From: an uncultured Eubacteriales bacterium
Lineage (GTDB): Bacteria > Bacillota > Clostridia > Christensenellales > Aristaeellaceae
Assembly (NCBI GenBank): GCA_902760595.1
Contig: CACWHI010000001.1
Coordinates: forward strand, 215,052 to 279,051
Length of the DNA: 64,000 nt
Direction of reading: 5' to 3'
This document shows, one piece after another, positions 26,901 to 36,705 of the stretch. Within the stretch, counting starts at the first letter, position 1; each line of letters begins with the position of its first letter. A model generated the notes under the pieces. It did no database searches. It saw nothing but the letters and a program-made list of their open reading frames with translations, and was not told the origin of the DNA. The position numbers and the translations under genes are program-made.

Positions 26901-28379
26901 ATGCAGAATCGCAGGACTGCTCAGATTGATCTTGTCAAGCTTTCGCTGTTTATATTAAAAAGAATCTGGATCGTGGCCATATGCGCGGTGATCGGCTTCG
27001 GTGCGATGTACTGGTACGTCTCCAGATCGAGGGTCGATACCTACACGGCTTCGGGAACGATGTATGTATACAACGGAAATCCCAACCTGGTGAACTACGG
27101 ATATACGAATACCTCCGATCTCTCCTCGGCGGTGCGGTTGATCGACACGTATACCATCGTCATGAAGAGCAACAAGGTGATGGACGTCGTTTCGGAACGT
27201 CTGGCCTCTGCTTATCCGGGAATCACGCCGGGGTATCTCCGCGGAACACTGTCCATGCGCTCCGTTTCGGAAACGGGCGTGGTGGAAGTTGTCTGCCGAA
27301 CGAACGATGGACAGAAATCCGCTGACATCTGCAACATGGTGCTGGACGTAGCACCGGCGGAAATCATCCGTGTAGTCAGCGCCGGAAACATTGAGGTCGT
27401 CGATTACGCCACGGTACCTTTGAGAGCGGACAGCCGCAACGAGATGCGGCGGGCCATGACCGGCGCGCTGGCCGGCGCCGTGCTGGCGGCCGGCATTCTG
27501 GTCTTGCTGTTCCTGCTGGACCGCAAGATCAAGGATACGGACGACCTGACCAACAACTTCACCCCTCCGGTGCTATCTTCCATCCAGCGCACCAAATCGG
27601 GGGACAGCAATCCCAGCGAGTTCCTGCTGAAGGACAGCAGCTCCATGACAGTGCTGGAGCATTATGCGAAGCTGAGAATGAACCTGCTGTATACGCTGGT
27701 CGGCAAAGAGAGCCATACAGTCGTGGTTACGAGTGCTATTTCCGGCGAAGGCAAGTCCACGATCACGGCTAACCTGGCGATATCCTGCGCGATGAGCGGC
27801 AAGCATGTCCTGCTGGTCGACGCGGACCTGCGAAGGGCCACGCAGAGGGACATTTTTGAGTATGACAGAAAGCTGCCCGGCTTATCCGAGGTGCTGATCA
27901 AAACCTGCAGCCTCGACGACGCGATCCGGAAGAGCGAACGGGAAATGCTCGATCTGCTCCCGGCCGGTCACCTGCCTCCCAACCCCGCTGAGCTCCTGAG
28001 TTCAAAGGACATGACAGACGTCCTTCAGGAACTTGAAAAGCGGTATGACCTCGTTTTGATCGATATGCCGCCGATCAACATCGTGTCAGATCCTCTGGTC
28101 GTTTCTTCCCACGTGGCGGGTTGCCTGTTCGTCGTCAGGCAGGACTATTCGGACCAGCGGGAGGTCCGCAAGGCGCTGAAAGCGGCGGAGCTCACAGACA
28201 TGAAGGTGCTGGGCTTCGTATTCTACGGGGAAAAAATCAACCAGGGCAGTTACTACAGCAGAAGATACTACAATAAGTATTACAACAGCTATTATCACAG
28301 CAGCGATCATCGCAAGCACGAAGATGCGCAGGAACATGAACACCATCATGTTAACCATAAGGGGGCGGAAAACAAATGA
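26901..28379 (+). CDS. Wzz-like chain-length regulator fused to BY-type tyrosine kinase
   Basis: 492 residues from the ATG at 26901 (GAGGAA 8 bases upstream; a longer frame from 26832 has no such site). Two transmembrane helices (about 19-38 and 185-212) flank an outer domain as in Wzz/CapA adaptors. The kinase has Walker A SGEGKST, A' LLVDADLRR and B VLIDMPP. The C-terminus is a tyrosine cluster (SYYSRRYYNKYYNSYY) used for autophosphorylation, then a His-rich tail. Such kinases control length and export of capsule or EPS. Its stop overlaps the start of the next gene (ATGA). Confidence 0.93.
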   Translation: MQNRRTAQIDLVKLSLFILKRIWIVAICAVIGFGAMYWYVSRSRVDTYTASGTMYVYNGNPNLVNYGYTNTSDLSSAVRLIDTYTIVMKSNKVMDVVSERLASAYPGITPGYLRGTLSMRSVSETGVVEVVCRTNDGQKSADICNMVLDVAPAEIIRVVSAGNIEVVDYATVPLRADSRNEMRRAMTGALAGAVLAAGILVLLFLLDRKIKDTDDLTNNFTPPVLSSIQRTKSGDSNPSEFLLKDSSSMTVLEHYAKLRMNLLYTLVGKESHTVVVTSAISGEGKSTITANLAISCAMSGKHVLLVDADLRRATQRDIFEYDRKLPGLSEVLIKTCSLDDAIRKSEREMLDLLPAGHLPPNPAELLSSKDMTDVLQELEKRYDLVLIDMPPINIVSDPLVVSSHVAGCLFVVRQDYSDQREVRKALKAAELTDMKVLGFVFYGEKINQGSYYSRRYYNKYYNSYYHSSDHRKHEDAQEHEHHHVNHKGAENK

Positions 28380-31300
28380 ACACAAGGCTCAAATTGCTCG
28401 TCACTGCTCTGCTTCTCCTGACGCTCAGTATACCGTCTGGAGCGATCGGGGAAGCGGCGCTGTCCTTCCCGGCTCTTGTCGAGACGGACTGTGTCTGGGA
28501 TGACTCGGGAAACCTGATCAGTGAAACGGCGCATGATCTGAGCGGCCGGCCGGCGCTGAACGCGAGGGGGTTCTATCGTGCGGAATACACGTACGATGAT
28601 CATTCCAACGAGCTCAGCGTGGCGTACTTCGGACTGAATGGCGAACCTGTCGCCATTGACGACGGATTTGCACGGGCCGAATATACTTATCAAGCCGATT
28701 CCAAGGGCGCGTATCATCTGATCACGGAAGACCGTTACGCGGCTGACGGAAGCAGAGCGGATATCCCTGGCAGCTACAGCTATCGGCGTGACGCCTGGGA
28801 AGGCGACCAAATCCTCTCCACTGAGTATTTTGACGCGGCCGGCCAGCTGACAAGGCCCACCGGCGGCTTCGCGCGTATTACCTACGAAGTGGCTGAGACT
28901 GATCAGCTCAGGACGATCACCAAACGGTATCTGAATGATGACGGCACCCCGCTCATCGGTACTGAAGGGGGAGCCGCTGTCGTGACTGAGTACAGCGGAG
29001 CAAAAACGCCTGTCAGCGGCCTGCTGCTTTCTACTCAGATTTACGGCCTTCGCGGGGACAAGGTACTCGGGGCGCGGCGCTGGAATCGTGAAGTCAACAC
29101 CTATGACGAAAAGGGCAATCTGACCCGCACGGATTATTACGGTATTGACGATGAACGCATCCTTTGCACCGCGGGCTATGCCTCTGTCACGCATACCTAT
29201 GATGAACTGAACAGGGTAGTGGAAACCGCTTACCTGAACATTGATGATTCCCTCATCAAGCGGATGGACGGATACGCGAAAGTAACGACGGAGTATTATG
29301 GCGGCAGCACTCTGAAGCACTGGGAGACCTTCTACGGCGCTGACGGCGAAAAAACCATGATCACCTACGGCTACTCCATGATCGAGTATGAATATGATCA
29401 GCCTGAGTTCGATTATCGTGAGACCTTCTATAATACAGTAGGCGATTACACGATGTCTCAGGGCGGCTATGCCCGGCGGGAGGTGCTCTGGCGCCGCTCC
29501 CTGGTCCGCGACAAAGATAATAAGGATCACTGGGTCACCTACCCGGATCAGGTCCATCAGGAAAAATACTTTGGTACGGATCTTAAGCTGATCCAGGTCA
29601 AAGCCGGCTATTCCGGATTGGTCAATGATTACAATGAAAACGGACAGGTGACCAAAACGACCTACATGGACCACGATTGGAAACCGGCCCGCAACGACGA
29701 GCGGCAGTTCGCCTCTATCGAGTATAAATATGAAGGAACAGATCCCCTTGAGCCCCCTGTTTATGAAGCGTACTTTGATAAGGACGGCAAGCCGGTTCAG
29801 AGTCTGGATGGCTCCTATGTCCGTACGATGACCTATGGCGGACCGAAAAAGAATCTGCTCCTTGCTGAGGAATTCTATGACGCTGCCGGAAATCCCTCAA
29901 CTTCTGTTGTCAATGGCGCCCACAGGGTCGAGTATACCTACAGCAAAGGCCTTGAGCAGGCGACGGCCCGCTATTACGCGGTGAACGGTCAGCCCTGCAT
30001 GAGCAAAAGAGGCTACGCGATCCTGCTGAGCGAATATAACAACAATTCAAGGCTCCTGTGGAGCGTAACGCTCGATGAGAATGGGGAAGCTGTCAATTCC
30101 GCAGGCCAGTACGCCGCGCAGAGACATACCTATGATGTGTCTGATCACCACACCGGCGAAAAGTATTTCGGCGCCGACGGTTCCGCGGTAAGCTTCGGCG
30201 GCTACGCTTCCGTTCAATATCAGTATGATGTCAACGGAAACATCACCTCCGTTTCCTATTATAACGCGGACGACGCTCTGGTCAATGTCAACGGCAGCGC
30301 GCGCGTCGAGCGTGAATATGACGATCAGCACCACATGGTGTATGAAGCGTATTTCGGAGCGGACGATAAGCCGGTCATGGTCACCGGAGGATATGCCGCC
30401 AGGAAACTCGAGTATGATGAGAGAAACTGGCTGGTCAGCAGGATCACCTATCTCGGCACGGACGGAAATCCCATTCTGCTCTCCAATGGATACGCTTCCT
30501 ATGAACAGGAATATGACGCATATGGCAACCTGCTGGCAAGGAAGTATTACGATGAAAACGGTCAGCTGACTGTACCGGCCACCATCGGCTACGCGCGTTT
30601 CGAGCGCAGGGTCGACAACGCGGGCAGAATGACCGAAGAGGCGCGATATGACGCTGAAGGCGGCCTGATCGTGAATCGTGATAATTATGCCGTTGTTACA
30701 CAGGAGTATGATTCCAATGGAGTTCTGTCCGCTGTTACGTATCTTGGCGCCGACAGGCAGCCTGTCGATACTGAGTTCGGCTATGCGAAGCGTGAACTGA
30801 CCTACGACTATCAGGGCAATCTGACCAGCGAAGCCTTCTTCAACGCGCAGATGCTCCCGACTGCTGTAGAGGCAGGATATCACAAAGCGGTATATACCTG
30901 GGACAATGAGGGACATCAGCTGACAGAAGCTTATTATGGAGCCGACGGTCAGCCTGCGGAGTGCCAGAATGGATACGCGGGCCTGCTCCGCGAGTATGAC
31001 CTGCGCGGTAACCTGACCCGGGAAGTGTATCTCGGTAAAAACGGCAAACCGACAGATGTCAAGGCGGGTGCGGCTGAGGTCATCCGTGAGTACGACACCG
31101 AGAATCGCTTATTGAGCGAGCGCTATTATGATGAGACCGGCACGCCTTACATGCTGCACGGCGACTATGCGGCGCTTGTCAATACCTACGATGAAAATGG
31201 CAATGTCCTGACCGAAGCTTACTATGATCTGAACGGTGAACTTACTGTTTCCTCAAAGGGGTATGCGAAGAAAACCTGCACCTATGACAATATGGGCCAC

Positions 31301-34162
31301 CTGTTGACCGAAGAGTACGCCGGCGCAGACGACAAGCTGCTTGTTCAGTCGTCCGGCTACGCCAGAAAGGTGCAGACCTGGAACAATCAGGGCTATCTGA
31401 CCAGCGTCGGCTATTTCGACGAAGAGGGCTGGTACCTGCTGCAGGACGGGCCGTACAGCTACATTACCTACGCGCGCGACGCGAACGGCAATTGCACTGA
31501 GCAGGCCTGGTTCGTTCTGGAAGGCCATCCGACCCTGATGCCTGACGGTTACAATCGCGTGACCAGCGAGTATGACGCGGCAGGCAACTGTGTGCGCAAG
31601 GTATACTATTATAACGAGAACGTCGTCACCATCACAGGCGGCTATGCCGTTATCGAATACACCTACGACAGCCGCAACCGTTTGACGCAGGAAAGCTATT
31701 ATGATGAGCACATGAAGCGCGTCATGACGGCGAAAGGGTACTCGGCCATCGGCTATGTATACGATAACGCGAACAACGTGCTGCAGGTCCGCTATATGAA
31801 CGAGCGTGACAAGCTGACCCGCGTGCCGGAAGGCTTCAGCGTGTGGCAGCGAGAGTATGACAGCAGCAATCACGTCATCCTTGAGCAGTATCTGGATGAA
31901 GCGGAACACATCGCTTCCGTTACGGACAGGATCGCCGCTACCCGAGTATCCTACGACGGGCGCGGCAACAGGACCAGGATCGAATACCTCAGCGCCGCGC
32001 TTCTGCCTGTCGAAACGCCCTGGGGATACGCTACGATCGACTATACCTATGATTCCAACAACCGCAAGACCAGCGAAACCTACCTGAGCACGAAGGGGCT
32101 TCCCTGCATCATCTCCGCCGGTTATTCCGGGATCCGCTATGAGTACAGCGATCAGGGGAAGGTCTGGCGTCAGTCCTTTGTGGATGGTTCCGGGCAGCTG
32201 ATCCTCTGCAAAGACGGCTACGCGGTCATCGAGTATGAGTATGACGACAACCAGTATGTGACCAAGCTCACCTATTACGATGATCACATGGTCCGCTCCT
32301 ATATCAGCGCAGGCTATTCCGCTATCCAGAGAACGGTGGATAAGAACGGCAGTGTCCTGCGAGAAACCTACCTCGGGCTGGATGACACGCCGGTACCGAA
32401 CACCTATGGATATGCCGCGATCCGCAATACGTGGGACGCGAGAAAGCGCATCGTAAAGCGTGAATACCTCGATGCTGACGGTCAGCCCTTCACCCTGAAC
32501 GGAGGCTACGCGGCCATTGGATACGCCTATGACAACCGGGATAACCTTGTACGCCAGTCCTACTACAATAAGACTGGCAGCCTGACCTGGTGCCAGTACG
32601 GCTACGCGGAGATCACCTTCACCTATGATGACCGGAATCACTGCGTGGAAGAGCATCTGCTGAACATTCAGGGCCGGCCGGCTATCCACACCTCCGGTCA
32701 GTATTCGTACCTGACGCGTGATATCGATCCCGATGGCCGCATTTACTCTGTCAAGTATTTCAACGCTTCCGGAAATCCCGTGTTCTATGCGGGCGAATAT
32801 GCCGAGGTCAGATATACATACGACCTGGCCGGACGTGAGACTTCCATCAGCTTCTTCGACCGTGCGGGCAACCCGTGCACCAACCGCCGCGGCTACGCCA
32901 AGAAAACGATGGCCTACAATTCTCTGGGCAATGTGACGGAAGAAACATACTATGATGTTGAAGGCAATCTGACCAACACCACCATGAAGTATGCGTACGC
33001 CAAGTACACCTATGACGAGCTTGGCAACCTGACCTCTGAGCACTACTATGATACGCATGACATGGGCGTCGTCTCCGATGACGAACGCTACGCCTATTCG
33101 GTGATCGATCACGATGACGAAGGCCGCGTCATCAGCGAAGAGTATTTTGATGAGCTCGATCATCCCGTCAACATCCGTGAAGGCTATGCTTCTCACTTCA
33201 TCAGCTATACCGAATCCGGCCTGATCCAGGAAGAGTATTATCTTGACGAGGATGGAAAGCCGGCGGCGTCTCCTGATGGTTACAGCCGCAGGACCATGGT
33301 CTCCGAGGACGCGGAAAAGGGAACGCACGTCATGAAGTCCGCGAATGAAGCGCAGCCGGATGAATACGGCAGGATCCCGTACTCCCTGAAGACCTATGAC
33401 CGCTACGACCGCGTGGTTGAGGAAAGGTATTTCGACGGCACGGATAAGCCGACCATCGGGCCTGAGGGCAGCAGCGTCATCCAGCGTGAGTATACCAGCC
33501 GCGGAAAGATCTCCATGATCCGCTACTTCGACGCGGCCGATCAGGATACCACCGTCAATGGCGCGCATGGCATCAGCCGCACCTATAACTCCTATGATAA
33601 CCTTGAGCTGGAGTCCTGGCTGGATATCAACGGGAATCCTGTGACAAATGAGAACGGCTATGCCAGTATCTACTATGACTATGATCTGAGCAACGCCGCC
33701 AGAATGGAAAAGTACTTCCAGTACTATCTTGATGTCAATGGCGAACCTACAGCCTCTGTCAACGGCGCGTGGGGAATCAGCATGCTCTATTATCCTGTGA
33801 CCCGCGTCCATGACGTCACCTTCATCGGTCAGGACGGCAAGCCGATCGATACGACGGAGGGATACGCGATCCTGGAGTATGAAGAGGACGAGAACGGCAA
33901 CAGAACCTGGGAAGGCTATTATGACGCCAATAAGGTGCCCACAAACTGCCTCAAGGGCTACTCAAGTGTAGAGCGTGAATACGACAGCGAAGGGCGTTGC
34001 ATCTCGGAGCGTTACCTGGACCGCTATAACAAGCTGACCAACAATATGGACGGTTACGCGGGCTGGAACGGCTATTATAACGAAAACGATGAGCTGATCG
34101 TCACCAATTGCTATGACATGAACAGACAGCCTGTTTCTGTCGAGCTTGATCTCGCTTCCTGA
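28376..34162 (+). CDS. Giant secreted YD-like repeat protein
   Basis: 1928 residues: a signal peptide (MNTRLKLLVTALLLLTLSIP..., cleavage likely near AIGEA) and then almost only repeats of about 32 residues to the end, roughly 55 copies. The unit reads G-Y-A-x5-T-Y-D-x2-G-N-x-L-x2-E-x-Y-Y-D-x2-G-x-P, with the YDxxGN core recalling RHS/YD repeats, whose usual period is longer. No RHS core/toxin domain, sortase motif, cell-wall-binding domain or transmembrane end is seen. It lies between a BY-kinase gene (4-base overlap) and an LCP-like gene, so it is probably a surface or carbohydrate-binding component of the polysaccharide system. Two large minus-strand open frames inside it are artefacts of the repeat. 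Confidence 0.88.
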   Translation: MNTRLKLLVTALLLLTLSIPSGAIGEAALSFPALVETDCVWDDSGNLISETAHDLSGRPALNARGFYRAEYTYDDHSNELSVAYFGLNGEPVAIDDGFARAEYTYQADSKGAYHLITEDRYAADGSRADIPGSYSYRRDAWEGDQILSTEYFDAAGQLTRPTGGFARITYEVAETDQLRTITKRYLNDDGTPLIGTEGGAAVVTEYSGAKTPVSGLLLSTQIYGLRGDKVLGARRWNREVNTYDEKGNLTRTDYYGIDDERILCTAGYASVTHTYDELNRVVETAYLNIDDSLIKRMDGYAKVTTEYYGGSTLKHWETFYGADGEKTMITYGYSMIEYEYDQPEFDYRETFYNTVGDYTMSQGGYARREVLWRRSLVRDKDNKDHWVTYPDQVHQEKYFGTDLKLIQVKAGYSGLVNDYNENGQVTKTTYMDHDWKPARNDERQFASIEYKYEGTDPLEPPVYEAYFDKDGKPVQSLDGSYVRTMTYGGPKKNLLLAEEFYDAAGNPSTSVVNGAHRVEYTYSKGLEQATARYYAVNGQPCMSKRGYAILLSEYNNNSRLLWSVTLDENGEAVNSAGQYAAQRHTYDVSDHHTGEKYFGADGSAVSFGGYASVQYQYDVNGNITSVSYYNADDALVNVNGSARVEREYDDQHHMVYEAYFGADDKPVMVTGGYAARKLEYDERNWLVSRITYLGTDGNPILLSNGYASYEQEYDAYGNLLARKYYDENGQLTVPATIGYARFERRVDNAGRMTEEARYDAEGGLIVNRDNYAVVTQEYDSNGVLSAVTYLGADRQPVDTEFGYAKRELTYDYQGNLTSEAFFNAQMLPTAVEAGYHKAVYTWDNEGHQLTEAYYGADGQPAECQNGYAGLLREYDLRGNLTREVYLGKNGKPTDVKAGAAEVIREYDTENRLLSERYYDETGTPYMLHGDYAALVNTYDENGNVLTEAYYDLNGELTVSSKGYAKKTCTYDNMGHLLTEEYAGADDKLLVQSSGYARKVQTWNNQGYLTSVGYFDEEGWYLLQDGPYSYITYARDANGNCTEQAWFVLEGHPTLMPDGYNRVTSEYDAAGNCVRKVYYYNENVVTITGGYAVIEYTYDSRNRLTQESYYDEHMKRVMTAKGYSAIGYVYDNANNVLQVRYMNERDKLTRVPEGFSVWQREYDSSNHVILEQYLDEAEHIASVTDRIAATRVSYDGRGNRTRIEYLSAALLPVETPWGYATIDYTYDSNNRKTSETYLSTKGLPCIISAGYSGIRYEYSDQGKVWRQSFVDGSGQLILCKDGYAVIEYEYDDNQYVTKLTYYDDHMVRSYISAGYSAIQRTVDKNGSVLRETYLGLDDTPVPNTYGYAAIRNTWDARKRIVKREYLDADGQPFTLNGGYAAIGYAYDNRDNLVRQSYYNKTGSLTWCQYGYAEITFTYDDRNHCVEEHLLNIQGRPAIHTSGQYSYLTRDIDPDGRIYSVKYFNASGNPVFYAGEYAEVRYTYDLAGRETSISFFDRAGNPCTNRRGYAKKTMAYNSLGNVTEETYYDVEGNLTNTTMKYAYAKYTYDELGNLTSEHYYDTHDMGVVSDDERYAYSVIDHDDEGRVISEEYFDELDHPVNIREGYASHFISYTESGLIQEEYYLDEDGKPAASPDGYSRRTMVSEDAEKGTHVMKSANEAQPDEYGRIPYSLKTYDRYDRVVEERYFDGTDKPTIGPEGSSVIQREYTSRGKISMIRYFDAADQDTTVNGAHGISRTYNSYDNLELESWLDINGNPVTNENGYASIYYDYDLSNAARMEKYFQYYLDVNGEPTASVNGAWGISMLYYPVTRVHDVTFIGQDGKPIDTTEGYAILEYEEDENGNRTWEGYYDANKVPTNCLKGYSSVEREYDSEGRCISERYLDRYNKLTNNMDGYAGWNGYYNENDELIVTNCYDMNRQPVSVELDLAS

Positions 34163-34182
34163 GAAAGGGGGTTCAGAACGAT

Positions 34183-35259
34183 ATGAAAAATACTTCTTCA
34201 TCCCTGAAGGCTCTTGCTATTCGGTTCGTCGCGGTCCTGACAGTCGTCTGTCTGCTGCCTGTATTCGCGTTCGCGGAAACGGCAGAGGATGAGAAACTGA
34301 AGGATTGGGTCAATTTCCTTCTGATCTGCAACGAGGGAATGAACAACAGCGGTGGCAACGCCGGAAACACGCTGATGGTTGTCGCCATGAATCCTGAGCA
34401 GGGCAAAATACGCCTGATGACGTTCACCTGGGATACGTTTATCGACTATGAAGGGTATGACCTTCCGCAGAAGATCGACATGCCCTACAGAAACAACGGT
34501 CCCGAAGAGACGATGAAGGTATTCAATCATAACTTCGGATTGGATATTGACAAGTACATGTCGTTGAACTTCCTCAACCTTGCGAACCTGATCGATGCTT
34601 ACGGCGGTGTCGACATTGACATTTCCCGCGCGGAACGCAACGCCCTCAACGGCATTGTCGCGAATAAAAAAGAAAGCATCAAGGCTCAGGCTGACTCGGG
34701 ACTGCTGAGCCAGATGGCGGCGGAAATGCTCGCTAAGGAATACTACCTGAGTGATTTCGGCCCTGAAACGCATTTGAACGGTCTCCAGGCCGTCGGCTTC
34801 GGCTGGCTTCAGTATGACTCGGTCTATAACTGCTGCCTGCGTGAAGTGAGCGTTATTTCCAACCTGTTCAACAGCGTTGGCAAAAGCGTCGGCGAGCTCG
34901 TGGCTTTCTATACGGACGAGAGTGGATACCCGACAGAGACTGAAGGACGCGCGGTCATCAACCTGGACCATATCACCGATGACGATAAGGCTCTGATCCG
35001 GCAGCTGATCGCGCCTATCTTCCAGATGTCATATCATAATCTGAACGAAGAAGAGATCGCCGATATCTCGATCACGCTGGCCAAGGTCGGCTACGCGGCT
35101 GCGCGGCAGGGTGTAAATATCTTCAGCGGATTGAAAACCGCCGTTTTCCCGATCGAAGCTACACAGCCTTACGAAATCGTTGCCGGCGCCAAGGGGCATA
35201 TCGTCGATAAGGAAGCCAATCATGAGGCAATGATAGAATTCCTGTTCTCCGAGGACTGA
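34183..35259 (+). CDS. Secreted LytR-CpsA-Psr (LCP)-like protein with altered catalytic residues
   Basis: 358 residues; signal peptide ending near VFAFAETAED, no membrane anchor afterwards. The LCP core is recognisable: NTLMVVAMNPEQGKIRLMTF, NHNFGLDIDKYMSLNF and ANLIDAYGGVDIDIS. Active LCP enzymes transfer lipid-linked polymers to peptidoglycan and need Arg/Asp residues in GRSDT- and PRDT-like motifs. Here these read GNTLM and TWDTF, so the arginines and the first aspartate are missing. It may bind polyprenyl-linked glycans without transferring them. RBS AAAGGGGG precedes the ATG. It is the last gene before the shift to AT-rich DNA. Confidence 0.85.
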   Translation: MKNTSSSLKALAIRFVAVLTVVCLLPVFAFAETAEDEKLKDWVNFLLICNEGMNNSGGNAGNTLMVVAMNPEQGKIRLMTFTWDTFIDYEGYDLPQKIDMPYRNNGPEETMKVFNHNFGLDIDKYMSLNFLNLANLIDAYGGVDIDISRAERNALNGIVANKKESIKAQADSGLLSQMAAEMLAKEYYLSDFGPETHLNGLQAVGFGWLQYDSVYNCCLREVSVISNLFNSVGKSVGELVAFYTDESGYPTETEGRAVINLDHITDDDKALIRQLIAPIFQMSYHNLNEEEIADISITLAKVGYAAARQGVNIFSGLKTAVFPIEATQPYEIVAGAKGHIVDKEANHEAMIEFLFSED

Positions 35260-35326
35260 CAAATCGGTGATTGATCGGCACTGATCGGATTGACAGGCCG
35301 GGAGATCTCTGTGACAAACCTTTTAA

Positions 35327-35362
35327 TCGCCATCCGGGTATTCAAAAATGCCCGGATGGCGA
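35327..35362 (+). terminator. Strong hairpin after the LCP-like gene
   Basis: A 12-bp perfect stem: TCGCCATCCGGG (35327-35338) with CCCGGATGGCGA (35351-35362). Only a weak T-run (TTGTTT) follows, so it may terminate imperfectly or also act as leader of the loaP-like gene 48 bases downstream. Confidence 0.6.
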
Positions 35363-35409
35363 AGCTTGTTTAAAAGCATCTATTCTTGTTGATTTTGAGG
35401 TTATTTCGA

Positions 35410-35889
35410 GTGTACGCCTACTGCCTTTTCTGCGAAACACAGCACTGCGACATGATCGCGGCTACAATTTCAAACGTATATCATTATCATTGCATTTCGC
35501 CCAAGATCATCCAGCGGAAATGGGTGAAAGGAAAAGCTATCGAACAGTCGCACGATTGGCTGCCAGGTTATTTGTTTCTGTATTCGCAGACCCCCATACA
35601 TCCGCGTTTCCCAGTTGACGGCATCATACGCTGCCTTGGAAACAGCGAATTAAAAGATCGGGATCTTGCATTCGCAGAGATGCTCTTAAGCTGCAACGGG
35701 ACGCTCGGCAGCATTCAAGTGGCCGAAGTAGGCGATCGCTGCAAGATCTCCGATCCCCTTTGGAATAACATGGAGGGCACCATCATCAAACTTGACCGCG
35801 GCCGTAAACGCTGCTGCGTCGAATTTGAGTTCGATCATCAAAAGCGAAGCGTCTGGGTAGGGTATGACCTTGTGAATAAAAAGGGATAA
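35410..35889 (+). CDS. loaP: NusG paralogue of the LoaP type (processive antiterminator)
   Basis: 159 residues from GTG 35410; TTGAGG lies about 9 bases upstream and the open frame further up does not fit the family. The N-terminal NGN-like domain contains W-V-K-G-K and DWLPGYLFLYS, the latter typical of NusG/RfaH/LoaP, and the C-terminal KOW domain contains VGDRCKISDPLWNNMEGTIIKLDR. LoaP proteins bind an RNA hairpin in the leader of long polysaccharide or polyketide operons and let RNA polymerase read through terminators. The long polysaccharide operon downstream is the obvious target. Assignment as LoaP and not housekeeping NusG rests on position and divergence. Confidence 0.85.
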   Translation: MYAYCLFCETQHCDMIAATISNVYHYHCISPKIIQRKWVKGKAIEQSHDWLPGYLFLYSQTPIHPRFPVDGIIRCLGNSELKDRDLAFAEMLLSCNGTLGSIQVAEVGDRCKISDPLWNNMEGTIIKLDRGRKRCCVEFEFDHQKRSVWVGYDLVNKKG

Positions 35890-36705
35890 GGATAATTATT
35901 TATGGACTCTTTGTTTATACGATTCATTGTCACTATGCTAAATGGGAGCAAATTGCACGAAAAATCCCCCGTTTGTTGCTCTCAAGCAGCCTGATTTTTA
36001 AGCACTTTGCTCAAAAACTACATCACAGAACGCCATGGGAGCGTTTTCAGACAGGTTTTCGACAAATCCTCGGTTGGTAATAAGAAATGCACATGAGTTT
36101 TAACAGCAAAAATCCTCTCTGAGCATTTGTTATTGATAATGGCAGTCTGGTAAAGATAGCAAAGTAGACAAGGTCAAAGAAGGCAATATGTAACGGCTGG
36201 GTGGAAAAAGACAAATCAGACAGGTTTAGACAGGTTGGATATTTCTTATTGACGACCTTGGCAAAGTAGAGAACCCGGTTCCTATCTTATTGCCAAAGCG
36301 ACTTTGACGAGTAGATCGGGACGGAACATGGTGACAAAGGCGACTTTGTAAGTGTAGTGAGTTATGGTGGGCAATATGAAACGAACAGCCGGAAAGCGAA
36401 AGTGTAGGAAAATCAAGGGTTTGCGATAGACCTGTTTGTATTGACTCGCCTGACGTTGTAAATACACAAAGGTATGGTTGTCAACATGATACGTAGCATG
36501 AGAGTGGTTCATTTCATGTTTACAACCCTACCTCGATGTCGCGATTGCTCGACATAGGCGTGATTGTAACTATAAACAGTATGAGAAAAACGGTCTTGGC
36601 TAATAGATGTCGATGACCTGAACATATATTACCGCTGTGAAGCAGGTAAAGGGATCCTCGTTTGAGGTTAGAGATAGCTGTCTACTTGAAAGGAGCAGAT
36701 CTCAA
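35890..36705 (+). other. 816-bp non-coding region after loaP
   Basis: No convincing gene; a 76-codon minus-strand frame lacks support. It carries TTTATACGATTCATTG (35914-35929), which recurs exactly at 39908-39923, an ATTGCACgAAAAATC element and TTTCAGACAGG near 36046, then GGTTGGTAATAAGAAATGCAC near 36072; all have counterparts in the same order near 39.9-40.1 kb. It is probably the leader of the next gene or remnant DNA. Confidence 0.6.

Noticed and set aside
31253..33811. 852-codon open frame on the minus strand inside the giant repeat gene, and a 442-codon one at 28346-29674
   Set aside because: They arise from the periodic codon pattern of the repeats; no RBS, hydrophobic pseudo-repeats only, while the plus frame has a signal peptide and operon context.
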